DNA of 64,000 nt from Conexibacter stalactiti (GTDB taxonomy: Bacteria > Actinomycetota > Thermoleophilia > Solirubrobacterales > Solirubrobacteraceae), in assembly GCF_035967765.1 (NCBI RefSeq), contig NZ_JAYWIT010000007.1, one strand, 5' to 3'. The stretch's first letter is position 1; each line of letters opens with the position of its first letter. The notes beneath the pieces are model-generated. The model did not search any database, had not been told where the DNA came from, and worked only from the letters and a program-made list of their open reading frames with translations. Both the position numbers and the translations under genes were made by a program. This document shows, piece after piece, positions 16,642 to 24,572 of this stretch.

Positions 16642-17946
16642 TCAGGACACGATGAGGCCCGCGCCGACGGTGTCGTTGGTCGACTCGTCGATCACGATGA
16701 AGCTGCCGGTGTCGCGGTTGCGCTCGTAGGAGTCGAACGCCAGCGGCGCGCTGAGGCGCAGCTTGACGTGGCCGATCTCGTTCAGCGACAGGCCACCCTC
16801 GGCCTCCTCGCGCTCCAGCGTCTCGACGTTCAGGCGCCAGTCGATCGCGTCGACGATGCCGCGCACCGAGCGCGTCGCGTGCTTGATCGCGTATCTGCCG
16901 CGCGGCTGCAGCGGGGCGTCGGTCATCCAGCAGACGACCGCCTCCAGCTCGCGCGCGACCGTCGGCGCGTCGGAGGGGCGGGCGATCAGGTCGCCGCGCG
17001 AGACGTCGAGGTCGTCCTCCAGTAGCAGCGTCACGGACTGCGGCGGGAAGGCGGCGTCGAGCGGGCCGTCGATCGTGTCGATGCCGGCGAGCTTCGTCGT
17101 GCGGCCGGAGGGCAGCACGACGACCTCCTCGCCGGGGACCAGCACGCCGCCGGCGACCTGCCCGGCGTAGCCGCGGTAGTCGTGGTAGCGCTCGTCGTTC
17201 TGCGGCCGCACGACCCACTGGACGGGGAAGCGCCAGTCGTCGAGGTTGCGGTCGCCCGCTATCTCGACGGTCTCGAGGTGGTGCAGCAGCGTCGGGCCGT
17301 CGTACCACGGCATCGTCGTCGAGGGGTCGACGACGTTGTCGCCCTTCAGCGCCGAGATCGGGATGAAGGTGATCTCGCTGAAGGCCGCGATCGGCTCCGA
17401 CCACGCGGTGAAGTCGGCGACGATCGCGTCGAAGACCGACTGGTCGTAGTCGACGAGGTCCATCTTGTTGACGCAGACGACGAGGTGGGGCGTGCGCAGC
17501 AGCGCCGAGATCGCGGCGTGGCGGCGGGACTGTCTGACGAGGCCGTTGCGGGCGTCGACCAGCACGAGCGAGAGGTCGGCCGTCGAGGCGCCCGTGACCA
17601 TGTTGCGCGTGTACTGCTCGTGGCCGGGGCAGTCGGCGATGATGAAGCGCCGCTTGTCGGTCTGGAAGGAGCGGTAGGCGACGTCGATCGTGATGCCCTG
17701 CTCGCGCTCGGCGCGCAGGCCGTCGGTCAGCAGCGCGAGGTTCAGCTCGCCGTCGCCGCGGCGCTCGCTCGTCTCCTTCACGTGCGCCAGCTGGTCGGCG
17801 AGGATCGACTTGGCGTCGTGCAGCAGGCGCCCGATCAGGGTGCTCTTGCCGTCGTCGACGGAGCCCGCCGTCGCGAAGCGCAGCAGCTCGGTCGTGTCGG
17901 ACCCCCAGTCGTGGGAATGCCCGTTCATCGCGGCCGTCGCTGCCAT
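16642..17946 (-). CDS. cysN: sulfate adenylyltransferase subunit 1 (GTPase)
   Basis: GTP-dependent subunit of ATP sulfurylase, which activates sulfate to APS together with CysD. The P-loop is GSVDDGKST at residues 28-36; the GTPase motifs DCPGH (switch II) and NKMD follow; two beta-barrel domains complete the 434-residue protein. There is no C-terminal APS-kinase (CysC) domain, which agrees with the APS-type reductase upstream. The ATG overlaps the cysD stop (TAATG), so synthesis is coupled. It is the last gene of the sulfate assimilation operon. Confidence 0.95.
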   Translation of the reverse strand: MAATAAMNGHSHDWGSDTTELLRFATAGSVDDGKSTLIGRLLHDAKSILADQLAHVKETSERRGDGELNLALLTDGLRAEREQGITIDVAYRSFQTDKRRFIIADCPGHEQYTRNMVTGASTADLSLVLVDARNGLVRQSRRHAAISALLRTPHLVVCVNKMDLVDYDQSVFDAIVADFTAWSEPIAAFSEITFIPISALKGDNVVDPSTTMPWYDGPTLLHHLETVEIAGDRNLDDWRFPVQWVVRPQNDERYHDYRGYAGQVAGGVLVPGEEVVVLPSGRTTKLAGIDTIDGPLDAAFPPQSVTLLLEDDLDVSRGDLIARPSDAPTVARELEAVVCWMTDAPLQPRGRYAIKHATRSVRGIVDAIDWRLNVETLEREEAEGGLSLNEIGHVKLRLSAPLAFDSYERNRDTGSFIVIDESTNDTVGAGLIVS

Positions 17947-18851
17947 TAGAAGTAGCCCTCTCGCTTGCGGTCTTCCATCGCGGCCTCGGTCGCGCGGTCG
18001 TCCGCGCGCGTCTGGCCTCGTTCGGTGATGTTGGTCGCCGCGATCTCGGCGACGACGCTCTCCAGGGTGATCGCGGTCGACATGACCGCGCCGGTGCAGC
18101 TGATGTCGCCGACGGTGCGGTAGCGGACCATCTCGGTGAAGACGTCCTCGCCCTCCATCCGCTCCATGAAGTCGAAGGCGGCGTAGAGCATCCCGTCGCG
18201 TCTGAAGACCTCGCGCTCGTGCGCGAAGTAGATCGACGGCAGCTCGAGTCTCTCGCGCTCGATGTACTGCCAGACGTCGAGCTCGGTCCAGTTGGAGATC
18301 GGGAAGACGCGCACGTGCTCGCCCTTGCGGACGCGGCCGTTGTAGAGCGCCCACAGCTCGGGGCGCTGCGCCTTCGGGTCCCACTGGCCGAAGTCGTCGC
18401 GGAAGGAGAAGATCCGCTCCTTCGCGCGGGCGCGCTCCTCGTCGCGGCGGGCGCCGCCGAAGGCGGCGTCGAAGCCGTGCTCCTCGATCGCGTCGAGCAG
18501 CGTGACGGTCTGGAGGCGGTTGCGCGAGGCGCGCGGGCCGGTCTCCTCGACGACGCGGCCCTGATCGATCGAATCCTGCACGGAGGCGACGATCAGCCGC
18601 TCGCCGATCTCGGCGATGCGGCGGTCGCGGTACTCGACGACCTCGGGGAAGTTGTGGCCGGTGTCGACGTGCATCACCGGGAACGGGAAACGGCCCGGCC
18701 GGAACGCCTTCTCGGCCAGCCGCAGCAGCACGATCGAGTCCTTGCCGCCGGAGAACAGCAGCACGGGACGCTCCAGCTCGGCGGCGACCTCGCGCATGAT
18801 GTGGATCGCCTCCGCTTCGAGGGCGTCCAGGTGTGAGAGCTCGTAGGTCAT
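17946..18851 (-). CDS. cysD: sulfate adenylyltransferase subunit 2
   Basis: Catalytic subunit of ATP sulfurylase (301 aa), forming APS from ATP and sulfate. The PP-loop SGGKDS at 34-39, HVDTGHNFPE, the ARRDEERARAKERIFSFRD segment and the C-terminal TERGQTRADD are diagnostic. The longer open frame upstream is antisense to the transporter and is rejected; the ATG at 18851 overlaps the transporter stop as ATGA. Acts with CysN in the cytoplasm. Confidence 0.96.
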   Translation of the reverse strand: MTYELSHLDALEAEAIHIMREVAAELERPVLLFSGGKDSIVLLRLAEKAFRPGRFPFPVMHVDTGHNFPEVVEYRDRRIAEIGERLIVASVQDSIDQGRVVEETGPRASRNRLQTVTLLDAIEEHGFDAAFGGARRDEERARAKERIFSFRDDFGQWDPKAQRPELWALYNGRVRKGEHVRVFPISNWTELDVWQYIERERLELPSIYFAHEREVFRRDGMLYAAFDFMERMEGEDVFTEMVRYRTVGDISCTGAVMSTAITLESVVAEIAATNITERGQTRADDRATEAAMEDRKREGYF

Positions 18852-19789
18852 CAGTGATCTGTGGCTGGGTCGTTGGTCACGAGAGAGGGCGCCGCCGCCG
18901 TGTCGCTCGCGTCTCTGTGGCTGCGCGAGCGGTGGAGGAGGAAGGCCGCGACCGCCACTGCGGCGGGCACGATGAAGATGACATATACCGGATAGTCCGC
19001 AACGCCGGCCTTCTTCAGCAGCGCCATACCCGCTGCGAGCAGAACGATGCCGAGCGTCGGGCGCAGCGCGTTCTCCGGCATCTTGAACGCGAGGTTGGAG
19101 CCGATCCAGACGCCCGGGATCGAGCCGATCAGGATGTTGCCGGCCAGTGCGAGGTCGACGTTGCCGCTGAAGAAGTGGGCGATCGACGCGACCCACAGCA
19201 GCAGCGCGGCGTGGAAGACGTCGGTGCCGACGACGCGGATCGGCGTGAGGCGGAAGACCAGGATCAGCGCGACGGCGATCAGCGCGCCGCTGCCGGCCGA
19301 GGTGAGTCCGAGCACGAAGCCGACCGAGATGCCGATCAGGACCGACGCGACCTTGTGGCGCGTGTCGAAGTCCTCGACCGTGACGCGCTCGCCGCCGCTG
19401 CTCATGAAGAGCGCGCGCGCCAGGACGGCGATGCCGGTGACGAACAGCGCGCCCGCGACGAGCGTCAGCAGGAAGGTGTCGAAGCTGTCTCCGCCGAGCG
19501 CTTTCTCCAGCATGTGCAGCACCTGCACACCGCCGAGCGCGCCCGGGATCGAGCCGACCGCCAGCCACAGCGCGATCGTCATGTCGACGGAGCCGCGACG
19601 CCAGTGGCGCCAGCCGCCGACCGTCTTCGTGACCGCCGCGTAGGCGAGGTCGGTGCCGATCGCGGTTGTGGGGGCTGTGCCGAGCACGAGGATCAGGAGA
19701 GGGGTCATCAGCGAACCGCCGCCGATCCCGGTCATCCCGACCAGCAGACCGACGCCAAGGCCGAATGCGATGACGAGAGGCCAGTCCAT
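18851..19789 (-). CDS. TauE/SafE-family sulfur anion transporter
   Basis: 312-residue membrane protein with about eight hydrophobic segments in two repeats, each starting with a GxGGG-type loop (MTGIGGGSLMTP near 20 and LTSAGSGALIA near 165), the signature of the TauE/SafE/YfcA family. Its position between cysH and cysD, overlapping cysD by ATGA, makes sulfate uptake or sulfite export the likely role. No ABC-type sulfate transporter is visible in the window, so it may be the main sulfate permease. The tail is polar and His/Asp-containing. Confidence 0.87.
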   Translation of the reverse strand: MDWPLVIAFGLGVGLLVGMTGIGGGSLMTPLLILVLGTAPTTAIGTDLAYAAVTKTVGGWRHWRRGSVDMTIALWLAVGSIPGALGGVQVLHMLEKALGGDSFDTFLLTLVAGALFVTGIAVLARALFMSSGGERVTVEDFDTRHKVASVLIGISVGFVLGLTSAGSGALIAVALILVFRLTPIRVVGTDVFHAALLLWVASIAHFFSGNVDLALAGNILIGSIPGVWIGSNLAFKMPENALRPTLGIVLLAAGMALLKKAGVADYPVYVIFIVPAAVAVAAFLLHRSRSHRDASDTAAAPSLVTNDPATDH

Positions 19790-19832
19790 CGCCGTCAGTC
19801 TCGCACTTGTCCGGTCGGATTGGCCGGCCGGC

Positions 19833-20507
19833 TCAGCCGTGCAGGCCGCACTCGACCTTCCCGTTGCCGGCCCAGCGGCCGCTGCGATCGGCTGCCGGCA
19901 CCGTGCAGTGCGTGCAGCCGATCGACGCGTAGCCGCGGTCGTGCAGCGGGTTGTACGGGAGATCGTGCTGATGGATGTAGCGCCAGACGTCTCTCTCGCT
20001 CCAGTCGGCGAGCGGCGCGGCCTTCCAGATGCCGTGCTTGGCGTCCCAGTCGATCTTCGGCGTGTTCGCGCGGGTCGGCGCCTGGTCGCGGCGCACGCCG
20101 ACGATCCATGCGTCGACCTGGCTCAGGGCCTCGCGCAGCGGCGTCACCTTGCGGATCGCGCAGCAGGCGTCAGGCTCCCGCTCCCACAGCGCGGCGCCGT
20201 GCTCGGCTGCCTGCTGCTCGAGCGAGATGCCGCTCCAAGGCTCGAATTCCGTTTCGTAGCGCGCTTCCATCGTTCTCCACGTCTCGTACGTCTCCGGGAA
20301 GAGAACACCGGTGTCGAGCGTGAAGATGCGGGCGTTCGGCTCGATTCTCAATAAGAGATCGATGAGAACCGACTCCTCCTGCTGGAAGGAGCAGGCGAGG
20401 AAGAGGCGCGGGTGGAAGCGCTCGACCATCCGCGTCAGCACGTCGGAGGCGGTCAGGGACTCCGCGTCGTCGGTCAGCGAGCTGTCGATGGGAGCGGTCG
20501 CACTCAT
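19833..20507 (-). CDS. cysH: APS reductase (assimilatory, Fe-S type)
   Basis: 224-residue adenylyl-sulfate reductase that reduces APS to sulfite. The N-terminal PP-loop-like CSFQQEESV and TLDTGVLFPETYE fit the CysH fold. Four cysteines for a [4Fe-4S] cluster are visible, Cys115-Cys116 and Cys198-x2-Cys201, which marks the APS-using rather than PAPS-using type, and the catalytic Cys is Cys220 in KVECGLHG. This matches the absence of CysC. Only 42 bases separate it from the HAD gene upstream; a hairpin lies in that gap. TAATTT is 9 bases before the ATG. Confidence 0.94.
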   Translation of the reverse strand: MSATAPIDSSLTDDAESLTASDVLTRMVERFHPRLFLACSFQQEESVLIDLLLRIEPNARIFTLDTGVLFPETYETWRTMEARYETEFEPWSGISLEQQAAEHGAALWEREPDACCAIRKVTPLREALSQVDAWIVGVRRDQAPTRANTPKIDWDAKHGIWKAAPLADWSERDVWRYIHQHDLPYNPLHDRGYASIGCTHCTVPAADRSGRWAGNGKVECGLHG

Positions 20508-20525
20508 GGTCGAGAGAAATTAGCA

Positions 20526-20543
20526 GAAACCCGACTGGGTTTC
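20526..20543 (-). terminator. hairpin in the HAD-cysH gap
   Basis: GAAACCC-AGTC-GGGTTTC on the minus strand is a perfect 7-base stem with a 4-base loop followed by a T-rich stretch (TAATTTCTCTC), ending 18 bases before the cysH ATG. It may terminate upstream transcription or act as an attenuator inside the sulfur operon. Confidence 0.5.
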
Positions 20544-20549
20544 AGGAAT

Positions 20550-21233
20550 TTAGACCAAGGCGGTCAACAAGGAGGGCAGCTCCGCCATCTCCTGAAACGG
20601 CTCGGCGCCGGCCTCGCGCAGCACGCTCGCGGGCGTGCGGCCGCTGTAGCCGAGCACGCGCATCCCGGCGGCTCGGCCGGCCTGCACGCCGGCGGGGCTG
20701 TCCTCGACGACGACCGTCGCGGCCGGGTCGAAGCCCATCCGCTCGGCCGCGTGCAGGAACAGGTCCGGCCACGGCTTGCCGCGGCCGACGTCGTCGGCGG
20801 AGAAGATCCGCGCGTCGTCGAAGCGGTCGGAGAGGCCGGCGGTCGCCAGCCCGCCGCGGATCCGCTCGTGGTCGCCGCTGGAGGCGACGCAGTAGGGGAC
20901 GCCGGCGGCGTCGAGCCCGTCGAGCGCCGCCGCTATGCCCGGCACGGCCGGGACCTCGCGCGCCGCGTAGGCGGCGAACAGCCCGGCGCGGTAGTCGTCG
21001 CGCAGCCCGGCCGGCGGCGGCGTGCCGAGCCGCTCGGTGACGACCTCGACCATGTGCTCCCACGAGCGGCCCATGAAGGCCCGCTCGGACTCCGCGGGCG
21101 TCGTCGCGAAGCCGATCGCGTTCAGGCCCTCGGTGAGGAGCCTGTTCGCGGTCGGCTCGGAGTCGACGAGAACGCCGTCACAGTCGAAGATGACGTGCTT
21201 CGCATTGCGAGTTCCACGTCGGGTCTCGGTCAC
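20550..21233 (-). CDS. HAD-IA hydrolase (beta-phosphoglucomutase-like)
   Basis: 227-residue HAD phosphatase or mutase. Motif I VIFDCDGVLVDSEP, motif II VASSGD, motif III GKPWPDLFL and motif IV VVEDSPAGVQAG are all intact; the cap is the helical type typical of beta-phosphoglucomutase and phosphoglycolate phosphatase. Its place between sir and cysH suggests, without proof, a role linked to sulfate activation such as removing a phosphorylated by-product. The only start that precedes motif I in frame is a GTG at 21233, inside repeat copy 2, so the first residues (TETRRGTRNAKH) are encoded by the repeat. Confidence 0.82.
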   Translation of the reverse strand: MTETRRGTRNAKHVIFDCDGVLVDSEPTANRLLTEGLNAIGFATTPAESERAFMGRSWEHMVEVVTERLGTPPPAGLRDDYRAGLFAAYAAREVPAVPGIAAALDGLDAAGVPYCVASSGDHERIRGGLATAGLSDRFDDARIFSADDVGRGKPWPDLFLHAAERMGFDPAATVVVEDSPAGVQAGRAAGMRVLGYSGRTPASVLREAGAEPFQEMAELPSLLTALV

Positions 21234-21256
21234 GGCGCGATGCCGGGGGAACTCGC
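21207..21256. repeat. 50-base inverted-repeat element, copy 2
   Basis: GCGAGTTCC (21207-21215) and GGAACTCGC (21248-21256), again separated by exactly 32 bases. The inner 32 bases differ mostly from copy 1 but the 15-base extended arm (21204-21218) is identical in inverse orientation. The element lies between the sir stop and the HAD coding start and supplies the GTG start and first codons of the HAD gene. Confidence 0.6.
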
Positions 21257-21258
21257 GG

Positions 21259-23091
21259 TTAGACCGCGCACTCACCCTCGCCGCGTTCCACCACAAACGG
21301 CACGTTCTTGTTCCAGTCGATGAACAGGTTCATGTTCTCGAGGTTGAACTCGGCCGGCATCGAGAGGTCCTTGACGAGCTCCTCGAACGGCTTCGTGCCG
21401 ACGCGCTCGGCGAAGGCGTTGAACTCCTCGCCCTGCTCGCGGTCGGACTCGTAGAAGCGGACCCAGCGCTCGACGGCGTCCGGCACGCGCTTGCTCGGCA
21501 GGCGCAGTCTCAGGCGCGCGCCGAAGATCACCTCGCCGCCGACGTATCTGCCGCCGATGTGCGGGATCGAGGCCGGGATCGTCTTGTCGCCGACCTTGAT
21601 CGAGGCGCCGTAGAAGCCGATGTTGGCGATGTGGTGCTGGGAGCAGCCGTTCGGGCAGCCCGACATCTTGATGTGGATTCTGCGCGTCAGCGGATCGTCG
21701 AGTCTCATCTCGACGATGCGCTGCTTGACGGCCTGGTTGAGGCCCATCGAGCTGGTGATGCCGAGCTTGCACGAGTCGGTGCCGGGGCAGCTGACGACGT
21801 CGGTGATCTCGTCGACGCCGGCCTCGCCGAGGTCGAGCGCGACAAGCCGCGTCCAGACGTCGTAGAGCGCCTCGTCGCGGACCCAGCGCAGCACGATGTT
21901 CTGCTGCACCGTCGTGCGCGCGTAGCCGCCGCTGTAGTCGCGCATGACCTGCGCCAGGCCGCGGAACTGCTCGGGCGTCAGGTCGCCGCGCTCGATCTTC
22001 ACCTCGACGGTGGAGAAGCCCTCCTGGCGCTGCGCTCTGACGTTGGTCGAGACGTAGCGCTCGAAGTCGGAGAGGTCGCCGTTGGGCGTCCCGTACGAGG
22101 GGCGCAGCTCGGGCGCGTAGGTCTCCTCGTCGTGCACGAAGAGGCGCTGCATCGGGTCGAAGTCGCGCTCGGCGACCCAGTCGCCCTTCAGCTCCTCCTC
22201 GACCTGGTTGCGCAGCTCGTCGATGCCGAACTTGTCGACGAAGACCTTCAGGCGGGCGCGGGCGCGGTTCTTGCGCAGCCAGTCCTGGCGGTCGAAGATG
22301 CGGAAGACGGCCTCGGAGACCTTCAGGTACTCGCCGTCCTCGGCTCTGACGAAGTCGTAGAGGGTCGGCGCGACGCGCGCCATGATCGACGTGCCGCCGC
22401 CGACGCGCACCTCGAAGCCCTTGACGCCGTCGCGCACTCTCGCGAGGAACGCGATGTCGTGGATGCCCGTGATCGCGCGGTCCTCGGCGGTGCCGTCGAA
22501 GGCCGTCTTGACCTTGCGCGGCATCAGCTGCGTCGTCGGATGGCGCACGAAGTAGCGCACGTACGCACCCGCCCAGGGCGTCGTGTCGAACACCTCGTCG
22601 TCGCAGATCCCCGCCCAGGGATCGGCGGTGACGTTGCGCACCGTGTTGCCGCAGCCCTCGCGGCTGGAGAGGCCGACCGCGCTGACGTCGCGGATCAGCT
22701 TCGCCATCTCGTCGAGCGGGACGTGATGGATCTGGATGTTCTGCCGCGTCGTGACGTGCCCCTTTCTGAGGGGCGCGTAGCGCTCGACGACGTCGCCGAA
22801 CATGTCCATCTGCTCAGGCGTGACGCCGCCCCACGGCAGCTTCACGCGGACCATCTGCACGTTCGGCTGGCGCTGGCCGTAGACGCCCTGTCTGAGGCGG
22901 AAGCCGATGAACTCGTTCTCGGGATAGTCGCCGCGCAGGAATCTCTGCGACTCCGTGTCGAAGTCGTCGAACTCGCGCTCGAGGATCGGGATGACGTACC
23001 CGGGGACGTCCTGGACGACCTCCGGATTGTCGATCGTGCCCAGCTTGCCGCCGGGTCTTCTCTGCGTCTCGCTGACCGAGCTCGGTTCCAT
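21259..23091 (-). CDS. sir: ferredoxin-dependent sulfite reductase
   Basis: 610-residue sirohaem / [4Fe-4S] reductase of the nitrite/sulfite reductase family. Cluster ligands are Cys435 and Cys441 (SCPGTDSCKLG) and Cys479 and Cys483 (SGCPNGCSQHH). Two ferredoxin-like half domains carry sirohaem-contacting basic residues (KGHVTTRQNIQIHH and ARTTVQQNIVLRW). The family includes nitrite reductases; position directly upstream of cysH, cysD and cysN makes six-electron reduction of sulfite to sulfide by far the better assignment. A GGAGGA ribosome-binding site precedes the ATG at 23091. Confidence 0.92.
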   Translation of the reverse strand: MEPSSVSETQRRPGGKLGTIDNPEVVQDVPGYVIPILEREFDDFDTESQRFLRGDYPENEFIGFRLRQGVYGQRQPNVQMVRVKLPWGGVTPEQMDMFGDVVERYAPLRKGHVTTRQNIQIHHVPLDEMAKLIRDVSAVGLSSREGCGNTVRNVTADPWAGICDDEVFDTTPWAGAYVRYFVRHPTTQLMPRKVKTAFDGTAEDRAITGIHDIAFLARVRDGVKGFEVRVGGGTSIMARVAPTLYDFVRAEDGEYLKVSEAVFRIFDRQDWLRKNRARARLKVFVDKFGIDELRNQVEEELKGDWVAERDFDPMQRLFVHDEETYAPELRPSYGTPNGDLSDFERYVSTNVRAQRQEGFSTVEVKIERGDLTPEQFRGLAQVMRDYSGGYARTTVQQNIVLRWVRDEALYDVWTRLVALDLGEAGVDEITDVVSCPGTDSCKLGITSSMGLNQAVKQRIVEMRLDDPLTRRIHIKMSGCPNGCSQHHIANIGFYGASIKVGDKTIPASIPHIGGRYVGGEVIFGARLRLRLPSKRVPDAVERWVRFYESDREQGEEFNAFAERVGTKPFEELVKDLSMPAEFNLENMNLFIDWNKNVPFVVERGEGECAV

Positions 23092-23172
23092 GCGCTGCGT
23101 TCCTCCTACGGGCGGGCGGAGGACAAACGTAGCAAAGCCGGGCGCCTTTCGGCTATTTTCGCTGCGGGGAGG

Positions 23173-23388
23173 TCAGCGGCCCCACGGATGCGCGTCAGCG
23201 CTGACCTGGGGCGTGCCGCGCACGCCCTCCAGCAGCGCCGCGCGGCTCCAGCGGTCGATGCGCGCCGGGGCGGCGACGACGACCGGGGCCGTGTCGCGCA
23301 TGAACTGCTCCAGCGCGGCGACGACGGCGGCCGCCTCCTCGGGAGACGCGTTCGGCGCCACGATCTGCAGCTGCGGACGTCGGTTCAT
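23173..23388 (-). CDS. small AccE-like protein
   Basis: 71-residue soluble protein. The pattern NASPEEAAAVVAALEQF, a short linker, then WSRAALLEGV resembles the epsilon (AccE) subunits of actinobacterial acyl-CoA carboxylases, small non-catalytic proteins that activate the complex. Both large subunits of such a carboxylase are elsewhere in the window (13.8 and 25.6 kb), which supports the idea, but the similarity is short. The ATG at 23388 is chosen because TACCCT lies 7 bases upstream. It runs in the same direction as sir, 81 bases before it, and could be transcribed with it. Confidence 0.6.
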   Translation of the reverse strand: MNRRPQLQIVAPNASPEEAAAVVAALEQFMRDTAPVVVAAPARIDRWSRAALLEGVRGTPQVSADAHPWGR

Positions 23389-23414
23389 GGCGGTCAGGGT
23401 ATCGTCCCGCCGCT
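23389..23414. promoter_or_regulatory. overlapping divergent promoters
   Basis: In a 26-base gap, TACCCT (minus, 23396-23401) is 7 bases before the AccE-like ATG, and TATCGT (plus, 23400-23405) is 9 bases before the GT-C GTG. The two -10 hexamers overlap, so the promoters should compete. Confidence 0.4.
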
Positions 23415-24572
23415 GTGAGCGGAGCACGTCAGAGCCTCAGCTGGCCGGTTCGCGTGGGGCTGCTCGCCGCCGCTGCGCTGATCGTGCGGCTCGTGCTGGT
23501 CGCCGTCACCGACGGCGGCGCCGACCTCGCGATCTACGACTTCTTCGGCGGCTACGCGCTCGACGGCGTCAACCCCTATGACGTCCCGGCCGGCGGCCCG
23601 ATAGAGCCGCGCTTCGCCGACAGCCCGCCGCTCGAGTTCGCGCTCTTCGCCGGCCTGCTGGCGCTGCACGACTCCGACACGACGCTGCGGATCTTCTTCG
23701 CGCTCTGCGACGCCGGCACGATCCTGCTGATCGGCCTCGCCTTCCCGCTCGCGCGCGCGTGGCGCTGGCGCGTGCTGCTCTTCTACGCCTTCAACCCCTT
23801 CGTGCTGACGGCGTGGACGGCCTTCTCCGAGGACAAGACGGTGCTGTTCCTGCTGATCGCCGCGCTGCTGCTGGCGCTGATGCAGGGCCGGCTCGGGGCG
23901 GCATGGGCGGCGACCGCGCTGCTGACCGCGCTGAAGTTCCTCGGCGCCTTCTTCGCGCCGGTGCTGGCGCTGCACACGCTGCGCGTGCGCGGCAGACGCG
24001 GGCTGATCCCGATCGCGCTGTGCGCGGCCTTCGTGCTGCTGACCTGCCTGCTGTGGTTCCCCGACAGCCTCAACATGCTCGACAACCGCAGGGAGCGCGG
24101 CGCGCTGAGCGAGCCGATCCACGCCAGCCCCTGGCTGTTCCCGTCGGAGATCGGGCTGTACGCGAGCTGGCTGCCGCAGGTCTGCATGGTGCTGTCGCTG
24201 CTCGGCGTGATCTGGCTCTACCTGCGCGAGCGCGTCGACGTGCGCGAGGCGGTCGTGCTGTCGATCGCCGGCGGCTACGTCTTCCTGCCCGACCAGCCGT
24301 CGAACCGGATCCTGCTCGTGCTGCTGCCGTTCCTGCTGTTGGCCGACCTCTCGCGGCGGGCATGGCTGCTGCTGTGGCTGACGTCGCTGCCGGCCGCGGC
24401 GGCGGTGATCGAGGCGTCGCGCGATCTGCCCGCGGGGCTGGCGGACGCGATCGGGCCGAGCGGCTCGCTGCGGCAGGTCGTGTGGCTGCACCTGCCGCTG
24501 CTCGTGGTGGTGGTCGGGTGGATACGTGAACGTTCACGCAACCGCCCGATCTCCGTTAGCGTGTCGTCATGA
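23415..24572 (+). CDS. GT-C/DUF2029-type integral membrane protein
   Basis: 385-residue protein with about ten hydrophobic helices and a short basic cytoplasmic end. The first extracytoplasmic loop carries DLAIYDFFGGYALDGVNPYD, an acidic loop like that of polyprenyl-phosphate-dependent GT-C (GT87, PimE-like) mannosyltransferases, which attach sugars outside the membrane. Substrate unknown. It starts at a GTG and overlaps the following esterase gene by ATGA, so the two are co-translated; a joint role in modifying cell-envelope glycans is possible. Confidence 0.75.
   Translation: MSGARQSLSWPVRVGLLAAAALIVRLVLVAVTDGGADLAIYDFFGGYALDGVNPYDVPAGGPIEPRFADSPPLEFALFAGLLALHDSDTTLRIFFALCDAGTILLIGLAFPLARAWRWRVLLFYAFNPFVLTAWTAFSEDKTVLFLLIAALLLALMQGRLGAAWAATALLTALKFLGAFFAPVLALHTLRVRGRRGLIPIALCAAFVLLTCLLWFPDSLNMLDNRRERGALSEPIHASPWLFPSEIGLYASWLPQVCMVLSLLGVIWLYLRERVDVREAVVLSIAGGYVFLPDQPSNRILLVLLPFLLLADLSRRAWLLLWLTSLPAAAAVIEASRDLPAGLADAIGPSGSLRQVVWLHLPLLVVVVGWIRERSRNRPISVSVSS
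24525..24568 (+). promoter_or_regulatory. palindrome and -10 before the esterase gene
   Basis: CGTGAACGTTCACG (24525-24538) is a perfect 14-base palindrome within the last codons of the GT-C gene. TAGCGT (24557-24562) follows 18 bases later and stands 6 bases before the esterase ATG. The layout suggests an internal promoter with an operator. Confidence 0.45.

Noticed and set aside
18852..19568. Upstream extension of cysD
   Set aside because: It runs through the transporter gene in another frame; CysD similarity begins at MTYELSHLDALE and the ATGA overlap fits.
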